DNA of 11,237 nucleotides from a candidate division Zixibacteria bacterium RBG_16_43_9 (GCA_001775355.1 MEWM01000048.1:3367-14603), one strand, 5' to 3'. Positions 1 through 6,818 are shown, counted from the stretch's first letter. Program-made: numbers and translations. Notes: a model not told the origin generated them from the sequence alone.

Positions 1-2
1 CG

Positions 3-557
3 ACTGAAAATCCGATAAGTTATTTTGATGAACATGACCTGTCTTTGGGTTTTTCCTGGAGTAGAAAGATTAATGACAAATTAGACTTAGGCATCTCCAC
101 GAAATTTCTTTATGAGAAGATAGATTTTTCCTCGGCTACTGGACTGGGGTTCGATTTAGGGGGTATATACTGGCTAAGAACAAATATCCAGATAGGAGGA
201 GCGATCCTGAATCTGGGTTCGAAAATGAAATTTGAACAGGAGGGATTTGATTTACCTACCAGGTATAAAGTAGGTGCTGTCTATCTGGGGCATGAGAAGT
301 ATTTCAATGGTGACTTCATCCTTAGTCTGGATTTAGTCAAACCAAATGACAATGACCTCAAGGTTCATTTAGGTGGCGAATATACTTACAAGGAAAAGTT
401 CACCTTAAGAAGCGGATACCAGATTGGTTATGATGACAAGAACATTTCTCTGGGTCTGGGTTTGAAAATCAGGAAATATGCAATCGACTATGCCTTTGTT
501 CCCTTTAGCTCAGATTTGGGTAATTCTCACAGGATTTCAGTCAATTTAAAATTGTAA
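3..557 (+). CDS. PorV/PorQ family outer-membrane protein (3' part)
   Basis: The reading frame is open to the left edge, so the gene starts outside the window and 184 C-terminal residues are visible. They show alternating polar and hydrophobic beta strands typical of an outer-membrane barrel, with family-like blocks: an LDLGISTKFLYEKI strand, a GGIYW strand, an IQIGGAILNLG segment, an LPTRYKVGAVYLG segment, then G-x-EYTYKEKFTLRSGY, GLGL, a DYAFVPFSSDLGNSHR block and a C-terminal SVNLKL strand. In Bacteroidetes PorV/PorQ-like proteins belong to the type IX secretion machinery, but in other FCB phyla the family is expanded and mostly uncharacterised, so a secretion role is not assured. The TTG at 45 is an internal codon, not a credible start. 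A spacer with two hairpins separates it from the next gene. Family call fairly sure, exact role unknown. Confidence 0.75.
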   Translation, partial: TENPISYFDEHDLSLGFSWSRKINDKLDLGISTKFLYEKIDFSSATGLGFDLGGIYWLRTNIQIGGAILNLGSKMKFEQEGFDLPTRYKVGAVYLGHEKYFNGDFILSLDLVKPNDNDLKVHLGGEYTYKEKFTLRSGYQIGYDDKNISLGLGLKIRKYAIDYAFVPFSSDLGNSHRISVNLKL

Positions 558-579
558 GAAGTATCGAAAGAGATTTATT

Positions 580-603
580 GTCGGGCAAGGGTGCCCGACC
601 TAC
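580..603 (-). repeat. GTAG-headed REP-like hairpin (copy 1)
   Basis: Arms GTCGGGCA (580-587) and TGCCCGAC (592-599) are perfect complements around a four-base loop. CTAC follows at 600-603, so on the minus strand the element reads GTAG then hairpin. It lies 23 bp past the upstream stop codon. No T-run follows, so it is not a classic intrinsic terminator. Confidence 0.7.
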
Positions 604-622
604 GAGGTCCAACAAAAAATCT

Positions 623-648
623 GTAGCGTTCTCACTCCCGTGAGAACG
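623..648 (+). repeat. GTAG-headed REP-like hairpin (copy 2)
   Basis: GTAG at 623-626 is followed directly by a perfect 9-bp stem, CGTTCTCAC (627-635) and GTGAGAACG (640-648), with loop TCCC. It points away from copy 1 at 580-603 and is separated from it by 19 bp, giving a tail-to-tail REP pair. Confidence 0.7.
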
Positions 649-696
649 AAAAATAGATATAGCTTCCGTAAGGTCATGGATTCAAAGGAGTAACTT

Positions 697-1815
697 ATGC
701 CAAAATATAAGATAGCCTGGCTGCCAGGGGATGGCGTGGGTAAAGACGTGATGGAAGCAGCCAAGATCGTCTTAGATAAAATCAAATTAGATGCAGAATA
801 TATTAACGGAGACATAGGCTGGGAGTTCTGGTGCAAAGAGGGGAATCCTCTGCCGGAAAGGACGATCCAGCTTTTAAAGAATACCGACTGTTGTCTTTTC
901 GGAGCTATCACCTCCAAACCTAAAGAAGAGGCAGAGGCTGAGTTAGCGCCGGCTCTAAGAGGTAAAGGGCTGGTCTATTCCAGCCCGATTGTAAAGTTGC
1001 GTCAGGAATTTAATCTAAGAACGAACTTAAGACCCTGCAAAGCCTATCCGGGTAACCCTCTAAATTATAAAGAGGGGATAGATTTAGTTGTTTTCAGGGA
1101 AAATACTGAGGATTTATATTCTGGGGTAGAGTTTCATCCTCTGCCAAAAGAGGTTATGGATTCGCTTTTGAAAAATCATCCCAAGATGAAAAGGTTTAAT
1201 TCAATTCCGTTAGAGGATATTGCGGTGAGCCTGAGGATAATTACGCGCAAAGCCTCTCAAAACATCATCCGGGACGCTTTTGAATATGCCAGAAAAAATA
1301 AAAGGAGATCAGTTACCGTAGTTGAAAAACCAAACGTTATCCGTGAAACCTCCGGACTTTTCATCCGGGAAGCACGCAAAATTTCTAAAGAGTATCAGGA
1401 GATAAAGCTGTACGAAGCCAATATCGATGCCATCTGTATGTGGCTTATAAAAAATCCTCTGGATTATGACGTGCTGGTGACCTCCAATATGTTCGGGGAT
1501 ATAATCTCTGACCTGTGCGCCCAGTTAGTAGGCGGGTTAGGGTTTGCCTCCAGTGGAAACATTGGGGACGATTATGCAGTATTTGAGCCAACCCACGGCT
1601 CAGCCCCCAAATATGCAGGTCAATACAAAGTCAACCCGATAGCCACTATCCTGGCTTCCAAGCTGATGCTGGACTGGTTAGGGGAAAAAGAGAAAGCGGA
1701 AAAGCTGGAAAATGCTATCGCCAGAGTGGTGAAAGAAAGTAAAATCAAAACCTATGATATGGGAGGGAAAAATTCTACTTTAGAAGTGGCTGAGGAGATT
1801 GCGAGAAAATTATAA
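697..1815 (+). CDS. Isocitrate/isopropylmalate dehydrogenase family protein
   Basis: A 372-residue beta-decarboxylating dehydrogenase, which oxidises a 2-hydroxy acid (isocitrate, 3-isopropylmalate or a homolog) with NAD(P)+ and releases CO2 in the cytoplasm. Aligned by eye to E. coli Icd, the substrate and metal residues are present: R102, R112, R134, Y141, K211, D244, D268 and D272. S96 matches Icd Ser113, but I98 replaces Asn115. The cofactor region GSAPKYAGQYKVNP (301-314) keeps Lys-Tyr and Val of NADP-dependent enzymes, yet the C-terminal TYDMGG (352-357) lacks the usual second NADP-binding Arg and resembles the short NAD-type tail. Length fits the short NAD-IDH/IPMDH/homoisocitrate group rather than Icd of about 416 residues. 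AAGGAG at 685-690, six bases before ATG, sets the start. No leu or TCA gene lies next to it, so the substrate is undecided; isocitrate is my first guess because of the RENTEDLYSGVE block. Confidence 0.88.
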   Translation: MPKYKIAWLPGDGVGKDVMEAAKIVLDKIKLDAEYINGDIGWEFWCKEGNPLPERTIQLLKNTDCCLFGAITSKPKEEAEAELAPALRGKGLVYSSPIVKLRQEFNLRTNLRPCKAYPGNPLNYKEGIDLVVFRENTEDLYSGVEFHPLPKEVMDSLLKNHPKMKRFNSIPLEDIAVSLRIITRKASQNIIRDAFEYARKNKRRSVTVVEKPNVIRETSGLFIREARKISKEYQEIKLYEANIDAICMWLIKNPLDYDVLVTSNMFGDIISDLCAQLVGGLGFASSGNIGDDYAVFEPTHGSAPKYAGQYKVNPIATILASKLMLDWLGEKEKAEKLENAIARVVKESKIKTYDMGGKNSTLEVAEEIARKL

Positions 1816-1819
1816 TACA

Positions 1820-1865
1820 ATGACTGATGACTGATGTCGAATGACGGATAAAAAATTAAAAGACG
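1820..1865. repeat. Heptamer tandem tract plus shared AT-rich block
   Basis: Directly after the dehydrogenase stop codon, four 7-bp units of the type ATGACTG/ATGACGG run in tandem (1820-1847). The stretch 1841-1865 then matches 3948-3971, downstream of the next gene, with one gap and a few mismatches; both end in AAAAGACG. It contains no credible gene. Confidence 0.55.
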
Positions 1866-1909
1866 TGACCGTTGCCCGTTTTTCGTGAGCGGGATGAATA
1901 AAAAAATTC

Positions 1910-1934
1910 GTAGGGGAGGGGCTTGTCCCCTCCC
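1910..1934 (+). repeat. GTAG-headed REP-like hairpin (copy 3)
   Basis: GTAG at 1910-1913 is followed by GGGAGGGG (1914-1921), loop CTTGT and CCCCTCCC (1927-1934): a perfect 8-bp GC-rich stem. It lies mid-spacer between the dehydrogenase and the Asp-box gene. Confidence 0.65.
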
Positions 1935-1942
1935 GATTGGTA

Positions 1943-1968
1943 GCACACTCAAACTGGTTTGAGGGTGC
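1943..1968 (+). repeat. CAAAC/GTTTG-apex hairpin (copy 1)
   Basis: Twelve-base arms 1943-1954 and 1957-1968 pair with a single A-G mismatch; the apex is CAAAC-TG-GTTTG. A GGTAGCA head at 1939-1945 overlaps the left arm. The element ends 29 bp before the ribosome binding site of the next gene. Confidence 0.6.
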
Positions 1969-2007
1969 GTCATTAAATGTGAGAAGCAGGTTATTCAAGG
2001 AGAAAAC

Positions 2008-3933
2008 ATGATAAAAGCACCAAAAGGTTTTGGAATATTTGTAATATCCTCTGCTCTTATGTTTCTTTTACTTCCACTCTCAATTAATTCTGAAATTCAG
2101 AATTCTGATAGTCAAGAAGCTAAGCTTAAATCGATGTTTTTTGATTTTTCTACAATTTCAATGCCCCTGGATTCCCTTTTCAATATCAAAATCAACTCCG
2201 ATCTCACCACCCAGATTCAGAATGAAGAACAGGTGGTGATAAATCCACTTAACAAAGATAATGTGGTCGCAGTCTGGCGGGATTTCAGGTATGGATACAG
2301 GAGGGTTGGAGTTGGTCGCAGTTTTGATGGTGGCAGAACCTGGGCCGATGCTCTTTTCAATAATGCTTATGGCAGTTTTCCCTGGCACAGCGATCCGGGT
2401 TTGACTGTGGATAGAAACGGAAATTTCTACACGGTGGTTTTAGGAGTGGATCCAGGTATAAACCAGAGCGAGATATTGGTTTTTAAATCGACAGATGGAG
2501 GAATAAGCTGGGGAATTCCTACCACAGCCGTGCCTCCGAGCATAGGTATTTTTGAGGATAAAGAGCTTATGGCTTGTGACCGGAGCGGAGGACCTTATGA
2601 TGGAAACCTTTATATTGCCTGGTCAAGGTTTTACAGCAACTATAACCAGATCTGGTTTGTGCGTTCAACTGATGGTGGGAACAGTTTTGAAGACCCTCAA
2701 AGGATCGGAGACTTAAACTCAGTTCAGTGGCCAGTCCCGGCAGTTGGTCCTGATGGCGAGGTCTATGTTGCCTGGGTTGGGTTCAGCTCGAGCGCTTTAA
2801 AATTAGACAAATCTATTGATGGAGGGGTTACCTTCGGTACGGATAGAACTATACAGCCCCTGTCATTTGTTGCTGGAACGATAAATGGTGGAATCTATAC
2901 TTTCTCCTATCCGGCAATAGATGTTGATATTAGCAATGGTTCCAATCGGGGGTTTGTCTATGTTGCCTACGAGGATTATGGAACAGATGGGAGCCTGGAT
3001 ATGTTCTTCACCCGTTCAACTGATGGGGGAGTTAGCTGGAGCACTAAAAAAAGGATAAATGATGACCCTTCAGGAAACCGGGCGGACCAGTTTCATCCCT
3101 GGTTAGCAGTTGACCAAAAAGGGGTGATAAGCGTTATCTTCTATGACCGCAGAAACGACCCTTACAATTACCTGATGGACGTTTATTTAACTCACTCTTT
3201 TGATGGCGGATTAACTTTTACCCCTAACCGGCGAATAACCACAGTCTCCTCAGACCCCAGAGCCGGGGTATTATTAGCTGAATACCGGACAGTCTCTTTG
3301 AAAATGCCTGCCGGGTTGATTGGGGAATATAACGGTTTAGCCACCTGGGATAGTTACCTGAATGCAGTCTGGACCGATACCCGTGAAGGTAATCAAAATG
3401 CTTATACTACAGCGTTGAGATATTTCCCGCCTCCTTCTCCTTTTTCTCTTTTGTTCCCGCTTGATCAGGATTCTGTCTTTGCTGAGAGCTTGACTTTCAA
3501 CTGGGAGCAGTCTTTAGATACCCTCCCGGGGCATACAGTTAATTACGATTTATATCTTTCCAAATCAGCGGTTTTCCGTTCTGAATCGACCACAGTTTAC
3601 TCAGGTATTAGCCAGAATAGTTTTCATAAAGATTCGTTGAAAACAGGGCCACTTTATTACTGGAAAGTAAAAGCTTATGATAATTACGGGATGGAAAGAT
3701 GGTCCAATCAATCCAGAAGTTTCTATCGCTATCTGCCCGGAGATGCTAATGGAGATGATAAATACAGTGTGTCTGATGCGGTCTTCTTAGTGAATTATCT
3801 TTTCAAAGGAGGGAAAGCATCCTCGCCTTTGGGAGCCGGAGATGCAGATTGCAGCCGGGATGTTGCAGTTGCAGATATAGTCTATCTGGTCAACTATCTT
3901 TTCAAGGGCGGGCCAAAACCGTGTATTCCATAA
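2008..3933 (+). CDS. Secreted Asp-box (BNR) propeller protein with dockerin
   Basis: A 641-residue exported protein. Residues 1-28 are a signal peptide (basic start, hydrophobic core 9-24). Residues about 70-470 carry six Asp-boxes (S-x-D-G-G-x-T/S-W/F) starting at 105, 161, 220, 269, 337 and 397. The spacing of 49-68 residues fits a six-bladed sialidase-type propeller. Residues about 475-575 look like a fibronectin III-like domain with YYWKVKAYD. Residues 578-637 are two dockerin-like calcium loops (D579-N581-D583-D590 and D612-D614-S616-D623), each followed by a near-identical NYLFKGG helix. I cannot identify the sialidase arginine triad, so enzyme activity is not claimed; the propeller may only bind. 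The dockerin pair may anchor it to a surface partner, but no cohesin is in the window. AAGGAG at 1997-2002 with a five-base spacer supports the ATG. It converges with the minus-strand gene at 4058. Confidence 0.85.
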   Translation: MIKAPKGFGIFVISSALMFLLLPLSINSEIQNSDSQEAKLKSMFFDFSTISMPLDSLFNIKINSDLTTQIQNEEQVVINPLNKDNVVAVWRDFRYGYRRVGVGRSFDGGRTWADALFNNAYGSFPWHSDPGLTVDRNGNFYTVVLGVDPGINQSEILVFKSTDGGISWGIPTTAVPPSIGIFEDKELMACDRSGGPYDGNLYIAWSRFYSNYNQIWFVRSTDGGNSFEDPQRIGDLNSVQWPVPAVGPDGEVYVAWVGFSSSALKLDKSIDGGVTFGTDRTIQPLSFVAGTINGGIYTFSYPAIDVDISNGSNRGFVYVAYEDYGTDGSLDMFFTRSTDGGVSWSTKKRINDDPSGNRADQFHPWLAVDQKGVISVIFYDRRNDPYNYLMDVYLTHSFDGGLTFTPNRRITTVSSDPRAGVLLAEYRTVSLKMPAGLIGEYNGLATWDSYLNAVWTDTREGNQNAYTTALRYFPPPSPFSLLFPLDQDSVFAESLTFNWEQSLDTLPGHTVNYDLYLSKSAVFRSESTTVYSGISQNSFHKDSLKTGPLYYWKVKAYDNYGMERWSNQSRSFYRYLPGDANGDDKYSVSDAVFLVNYLFKGGKASSPLGAGDADCSRDVAVADIVYLVNYLFKGGPKPCIP

Positions 3934-3940
3934 AAAACAA

Positions 3941-3971
3941 ATGACGAATAACGGATAAAAACGAAAAGACG
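3941..3971. repeat. Second copy of heptamer/AAAAGACG block
   Basis: Two heptamers, ATGACGA and ATAACGG, lead into an AT-rich stretch ending AAAAGACG, matching 1841-1865. As there, it begins within 10 bp of a stop codon. Confidence 0.5.
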
Positions 3972-3979
3972 GTGGGTGG

Positions 3980-4003
3980 CACCTTCAAACTGGTTTGAGG
4001 GTG
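3980..4003 (+). repeat. CAAAC/GTTTG-apex hairpin (copy 2)
   Basis: Arms CACCTTCAAAC (3980-3990) and GTTTGAGGGTG (3993-4003) pair over 11 bp with one T-G wobble, after a GGTGGCA head at 3975-3981. It sits between convergent genes and could stop transcription from either side, but has no T-run. Confidence 0.6.
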
Positions 4004-4007
4004 AATA

Positions 4008-4048
4008 GAGTTACTTAATAAAACAGTAAAGCTAAAGCTTTACACTCC
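4008..4048 (-). repeat. GGAGTGTA-end element, partial copy
   Basis: GTAAAGC (4026-4032) and GCTTTAC (4037-4043) form a 7-bp stem followed by ACTCC, so the minus strand reads GGAGTGTA then hairpin. The flank 4008-4033 resembles 6978-7005 (both start GAGTTA and end AGTAAAGCT). On the minus strand the hairpin lies 10 bp past the stop of the DinB-like gene and is followed by a T-rich stretch (TGTTTTATT), so it may also serve as that gene's terminator. Confidence 0.55.
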
Positions 4049-4057
4049 ATTCATTCT

Positions 4058-4534
4058 TCAGATCTTCGGGGGAGCGATTCCAAGTATCCTCAGATACTGA
4101 TTGATCTGGCTCCTGTGGTGGATGTCGTGTTCCAATAAATGAGTAAATATCCAGTATCCATCCAACTCCACAGTTTTGCCGCGGCGCTCTATTTTGTATG
4201 TTCCGCTGAGCACTTCTGGCGGTTCTGCAAAAAATCTCTCCAGTCTTTGCCAGTGAATTTCAAGATATTGGGCAATTTTTTCTTTGGGTGGGCAGGTAAC
4301 ATCAGCAAAGGCAAGCTCTGTTGATTTCTTACCCTTCATAACCTCTTCATACCACCAGTCAGAACATTCGGAGATATGTAAGAATAATTTGCCCAATGAG
4401 ATCATCTTGTCTGCAGGTGCCCAATTAAGTTTATCTTCTGGAACAAGCTCCAAAGCCTGATTGAGTGGCGGCTTTACGCTTTCTCTCCAGAATTTTATCT
4501 GATACTCCAGCAAAGGATTGTTTTCTGAGAGCAT
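4058..4534 (-). CDS. DinB-like family protein (putative metal-dependent hydrolase/transferase)
   Basis: 158 residues, the usual size of this four-helix-bundle family (DinB/YfiT-like; unrelated to the DNA polymerase of the same name). The three histidines expected to hold a divalent metal are visible: H53 in LFLHISECSDWW and H136 and H140 in the family-typical EHDIHHRSQI near the C terminus. Tryptophan-rich helix starts such as NWAP (37-40) and SDWWYEE (58-64) also match. Known members include thiol-dependent S-transferases and hydrolases; substrate here unknown. A strong AGGAGG at 4539-4544 lies four bases before the ATG. It is downstream of the C69 dipeptidase on the same strand with a 152-bp repeat-filled gap, so co-transcription is possible but unproven. 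No signal peptide: cytoplasmic. Confidence 0.8.
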   Translation of the reverse strand: MLSENNPLLEYQIKFWRESVKPPLNQALELVPEDKLNWAPADKMISLGKLFLHISECSDWWYEEVMKGKKSTELAFADVTCPPKEKIAQYLEIHWQRLERFFAEPPEVLSGTYKIERRGKTVELDGYWIFTHLLEHDIHHRSQINQYLRILGIAPPKI

Positions 4535-4567
4535 ATTTCCTCCTTTTGGTTATGAGGGCTATTTACG

Positions 4568-4600
4568 ACCTCACCCTAACCCTCTCCTAAAAGGAGAGGG
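4568..4600 (-). repeat. CT-rich intergenic hairpin (copy 1)
   Basis: Arms CCCTCTCCT (4580-4588) and AGGAGAGGG (4592-4600) form a perfect 9-bp stem with loop AAA, preceded by GACCTCACCCT (4568-4578). The same leader and a closely related stem recur at 9256-9294. Similar CT-rich hairpins are, to my knowledge, scattered in intergenic DNA of many unrelated bacteria. Confidence 0.6.
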
Positions 4601-4608
4601 AGCTAATT

Positions 4609-4673
4609 GGGCAGGCACACGGTTCGATTAGCTCACCGTCCTGAGCAAAGTCGAAGGAGGGGCCTGCCCCTAC
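4609..4673 (-). repeat. GTAG-headed hairpin with second palindrome in its loop
   Basis: Outer arms GGGCAGGC (4609-4616) and GCCTGCCC (4662-4669) are perfect complements followed by CTAC (4670-4673), the GTAG-hairpin layout on the minus strand. Instead of 3-5 bases the loop has 45. It contains another imperfect palindrome, TTCGA..GCTCA (4623-4635) pairing with TGAGC..TCGAA (4642-4655). It lies between the dipeptidase stop and the DinB-like gene start. Confidence 0.6.
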
Positions 4674-4686
4674 TACTACCTTCTTC

Positions 4687-6297
4687 CTATTTAGGCTGCA
4701 ACCTGAACTGGTCAGGCTTTGATTTCAAGACTTCTCTGAGCCAGTTCTCGAGATAACCTTTTTCCTCTGGTTCGCCGTTTTCATCCTGTACGTATCCGTC
4801 ATTATACTTGGTAATCAGATGCTCGCCTAACTCTTTCCATCTGGATACTACCATTTCAGCATTCTCAACTGAATAGTCAGTCAAATATCTAGTTAACAGC
4901 CTTGGGTCCGTTTTTTCGAGCTCCAATGCAGTCTTTTCAACTGTTGGCTGCAGAGCAAGGAAGTTTCCTTCAATATCCTTCTGCACTGCTTGAATCTCTG
5001 GAACCATATATGAATATTTCAAATTGGCATAATTTGCCACAAAGTTGAAGACCCACCAGGCTGATTCCCAGGAAAATTTGTTCAGACTGCCCACTGTGAA
5101 AGACTTTGGAACTGTATCTATGCTGCAGTAAAAAGGTATATAGCAGGAGGTGTAGGTATCATCCAGTCCATACCAGAGCACACCGCCCACCGGGTTTGGT
5201 AGCCAGGAGCGGGATTGAGAGACAAATGAAAAAGCGGTTTGAGGAGTCGAAATCGAACGTTCCCACCCATACTCAACACTGTCGACCATCCAGGTGATTG
5301 GTCTGGCGCGATTCGGATTTCCATACGGACCAGCATCGATCCCTTTGGTCAGATCATAAGGTGTTCCTTCGTAATGGTCACGCATCAGGGCGAAAACGTC
5401 TTTTACTGAAAGCTTCTTATCAGGCTTGATCCACAAAGGATAAGGTTCTGCTCCTTCGATTCCCCGGTGATAATCCGGAGAAGAGTTCTTTGAAGGTGCT
5501 GCCCGTCTGAAGATACTCCAGACGCGAGTATCAGCATATCTTTTATTTTTTGTATCAGCAGGACAATAGGCATCGCAGAAGCGGAAGTGCTTACCGGATT
5601 TCGGGTCATAATAACCCTTTTCAACTGCAAAGGAGATGACGTTTTGAGAGTACAAGCAGTTTTTCGGGTCTTTCAAAGGGAACTCCCCGATTCTGGATTT
5701 ATTAGCATGGCAGGATATGTAACCATCCGGCACCCTCAGAGCTACCCATTCTGCGCCTTTGCCACCTTTGCCTGGGCCAATCATCTCCAGTATCCATGCC
5801 TCTTTGATGTCGCCGATGGAGAATGATTCTCCTGTGGAACGGTATCCATAGTCCGCCATAAGCTCAGTTATCACTTTTATTGCCTCCCTGGCGGTTTTTG
5901 CTCTCTCCAGTGCGAGCTGTATCAGGTCCCAGTAATGCAGAAAACCATCCGGATTCTGTAGTTCCTCTCGTCCATCAAAGGTGGTCTCGCCAATTGTCAA
6001 TTGATGTTCGTTCATATACCCTACCACAGCATAGGTGTGAGGGACCTGCTTTATCTTGCCCCGTACCCTTCCGCGCCAGTCGGTTATCTCAAGCGAATCC
6101 CCGGGCTTATGATCTGCTGCTGGAGTATATTCGAGATGCGAATGAAACTCCCCATCAGCAGTGTAGGTTACCATCACTGAGCCATCCTCTGAAGCCCCTT
6201 TGGTCACCAGAAGACTGGTGCAAGGGTCTACCTGGGGAATAAAAGCAAAAAGGAAAAGATAGATGCAAACGGTTATTAGAAAGAATAGTCTCTTCAT
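4687..6297 (-). CDS. Secreted family C69 dipeptidase (Ntn hydrolase)
   Basis: 536 residues with the peptidase C69 (PepD-type dipeptidase) pattern. Residues 1-22 are a hydrophobic signal sequence. CTSLLVTKGASEDGS begins at Cys26, the expected nucleophile, which in this N-terminal-nucleophile family must become residue 1 of the mature enzyme. Other family blocks are MNEHQLTIGETTFDGR (95-110), CHANKSRIGEFPL (196-208) and YADTRVWSIFRRAAPS further on. The family cleaves dipeptides; here it would act outside the inner membrane. The residues before Cys26 (VDP) do not form a lipobox, so a lipoprotein is unlikely. The start is supported by AGGTGA at 6301-6306, three bases from the ATG. The coding region ends in TAG at 4687-4689. 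It is divergent from the small charged gene at 6582 and followed by the DinB-like gene. Family call strong, physiological substrate unknown. Confidence 0.88.
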   Translation of the reverse strand: MKRLFFLITVCIYLFLFAFIPQVDPCTSLLVTKGASEDGSVMVTYTADGEFHSHLEYTPAADHKPGDSLEITDWRGRVRGKIKQVPHTYAVVGYMNEHQLTIGETTFDGREELQNPDGFLHYWDLIQLALERAKTAREAIKVITELMADYGYRSTGESFSIGDIKEAWILEMIGPGKGGKGAEWVALRVPDGYISCHANKSRIGEFPLKDPKNCLYSQNVISFAVEKGYYDPKSGKHFRFCDAYCPADTKNKRYADTRVWSIFRRAAPSKNSSPDYHRGIEGAEPYPLWIKPDKKLSVKDVFALMRDHYEGTPYDLTKGIDAGPYGNPNRARPITWMVDSVEYGWERSISTPQTAFSFVSQSRSWLPNPVGGVLWYGLDDTYTSCYIPFYCSIDTVPKSFTVGSLNKFSWESAWWVFNFVANYANLKYSYMVPEIQAVQKDIEGNFLALQPTVEKTALELEKTDPRLLTRYLTDYSVENAEMVVSRWKELGEHLITKYNDGYVQDENGEPEEKGYLENWLREVLKSKPDQFRLQPK

Positions 6298-6383
6298 AAA
6301 TCACCTCTCAATTGTTTACCGTAGAGTTTACTTCAAGGAATTCTCGCTCTCAAAGAAAATTCCGGGATTGTTTCGACTCAGAT

Positions 6384-6411
6384 AAGATACAGACCTTTCT
6401 TGAGAAATCAA
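6384..6411 (-). promoter_or_regulatory. Candidate promoter for the C69 dipeptidase
   Basis: On the minus strand TTGATT (6411-6406) is separated by 16 bases from TATCTT (6389-6384), about 80 bases upstream of the ATG. This is a moderate sigma-70-like match and is only a candidate. The rest of 6298-6581 shows no gene or strong hairpin. Confidence 0.3.
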
Positions 6412-6519
6412 GGTAAAATCTGGCTTTAATATTCAGGAAAGTTCGTGGAATTCAAGCAAGAATGCTGCTTCTGTCTAAACCGACACAATTGACTACGCCA
6501 AAGGTTATATCTTTTTTAT

Positions 6520-6548
6520 TTGACTTTGCTTCAATTCCTGAATAGATT
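6520..6548 (+). promoter_or_regulatory. Candidate promoter for the small charged gene
   Basis: TTGACT (6520-6525), a 17-base spacer and TAGATT (6543-6548) resemble a sigma-70 promoter. Initiation would fall near 6555, leaving a leader of about 27 bases before the ATG at 6582, which suits the ribosome binding site at 6572-6577. Confidence 0.4.
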
Positions 6549-6581
6549 ATGCTCGACAGTAACCTAAAAACGGAGGGATAA

Positions 6582-6818
6582 ATGGAAGAACAGCCCCAGG
6601 AAAAAGAGAAACTGCCAGAAGAGAAAGCGGAACATAAAGAGGAAAAAGCCGGTAAAAAGAAACATGAAAGACTGAAACAAGAACATACTATCGAATCCCA
6701 ATTTAAAGAAAAGATGAAAGATTTTCGAAGGGATATGACCAAGCACGGCAAGCACCTTTTCGACAGAAAAAGGAAAGACAAATTCTTAGGCGGGACCAAA
6801 GGAAGAAGAGGGGGCTGA
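6582..6818 (+). CDS. Small highly charged hypothetical protein
   Basis: 78 residues, not recognised. About 60 percent are charged or His: 18 Lys, 7 Arg, 5 His, 13 Glu, 4 Asp by my count, with no Cys or Trp. Residues 1-37 are Glu/Lys-rich and probably helical or disordered. Residues 38-70 are more basic with scattered Phe/Leu/Met that could form an amphipathic helix. The tail ends GGTKGRRGG, a Gly/Arg-rich end of the kind that often binds nucleic acid, though that is only inference. No signal peptide or membrane segment. GGAGGG at 6572-6577, four bases before the ATG, plus an upstream promoter candidate make it a probable real gene. The opposite-strand frame over the same bases is a Phe/Ser/Leu-rich shadow. 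Confidence 0.6.
   Translation: MEEQPQEKEKLPEEKAEHKEEKAGKKKHERLKQEHTIESQFKEKMKDFRRDMTKHGKHLFDRKRKDKFLGGTKGRRGG

Noticed and set aside
580..648. Rho-independent terminators
   Set aside because: The stems are strong but lack an adjacent T-run on either useful strand; the REP-like explanation fits the GTAG heads better. They may still affect transcript ends.
1752..1998. Two minus-strand open frames at the end of the dehydrogenase gene and its spacer
   Set aside because: They consist largely of intergenic repeat sequence and have no family-like content.
2008..3933. Catalytic sialidase
   Set aside because: Asp-boxes mark the propeller fold only; I could not identify the arginine triad or the Tyr/Glu pair needed for activity.
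4058..4534. DNA polymerase IV (also called DinB)
   Set aside because: At 158 residues with an H-x3-H metal motif it belongs to the unrelated DinB/YfiT-like four-helix family.
5880..6242. 120-codon + strand open frame inside the C69 gene
   Set aside because: It is a shadow of a well-conserved minus-strand gene and its translation resembles no protein.
4687..6297. Lipoprotein assignment because of Cys26 after a hydrophobic N terminus
   Set aside because: The preceding residues VDP do not fit a lipobox, and this Cys matches the C69 nucleophile.
6298..6581. Riboswitch or small RNA in the 284-bp divergent spacer
   Set aside because: I see only promoter-like hexamers and no strong conserved stem or terminator.
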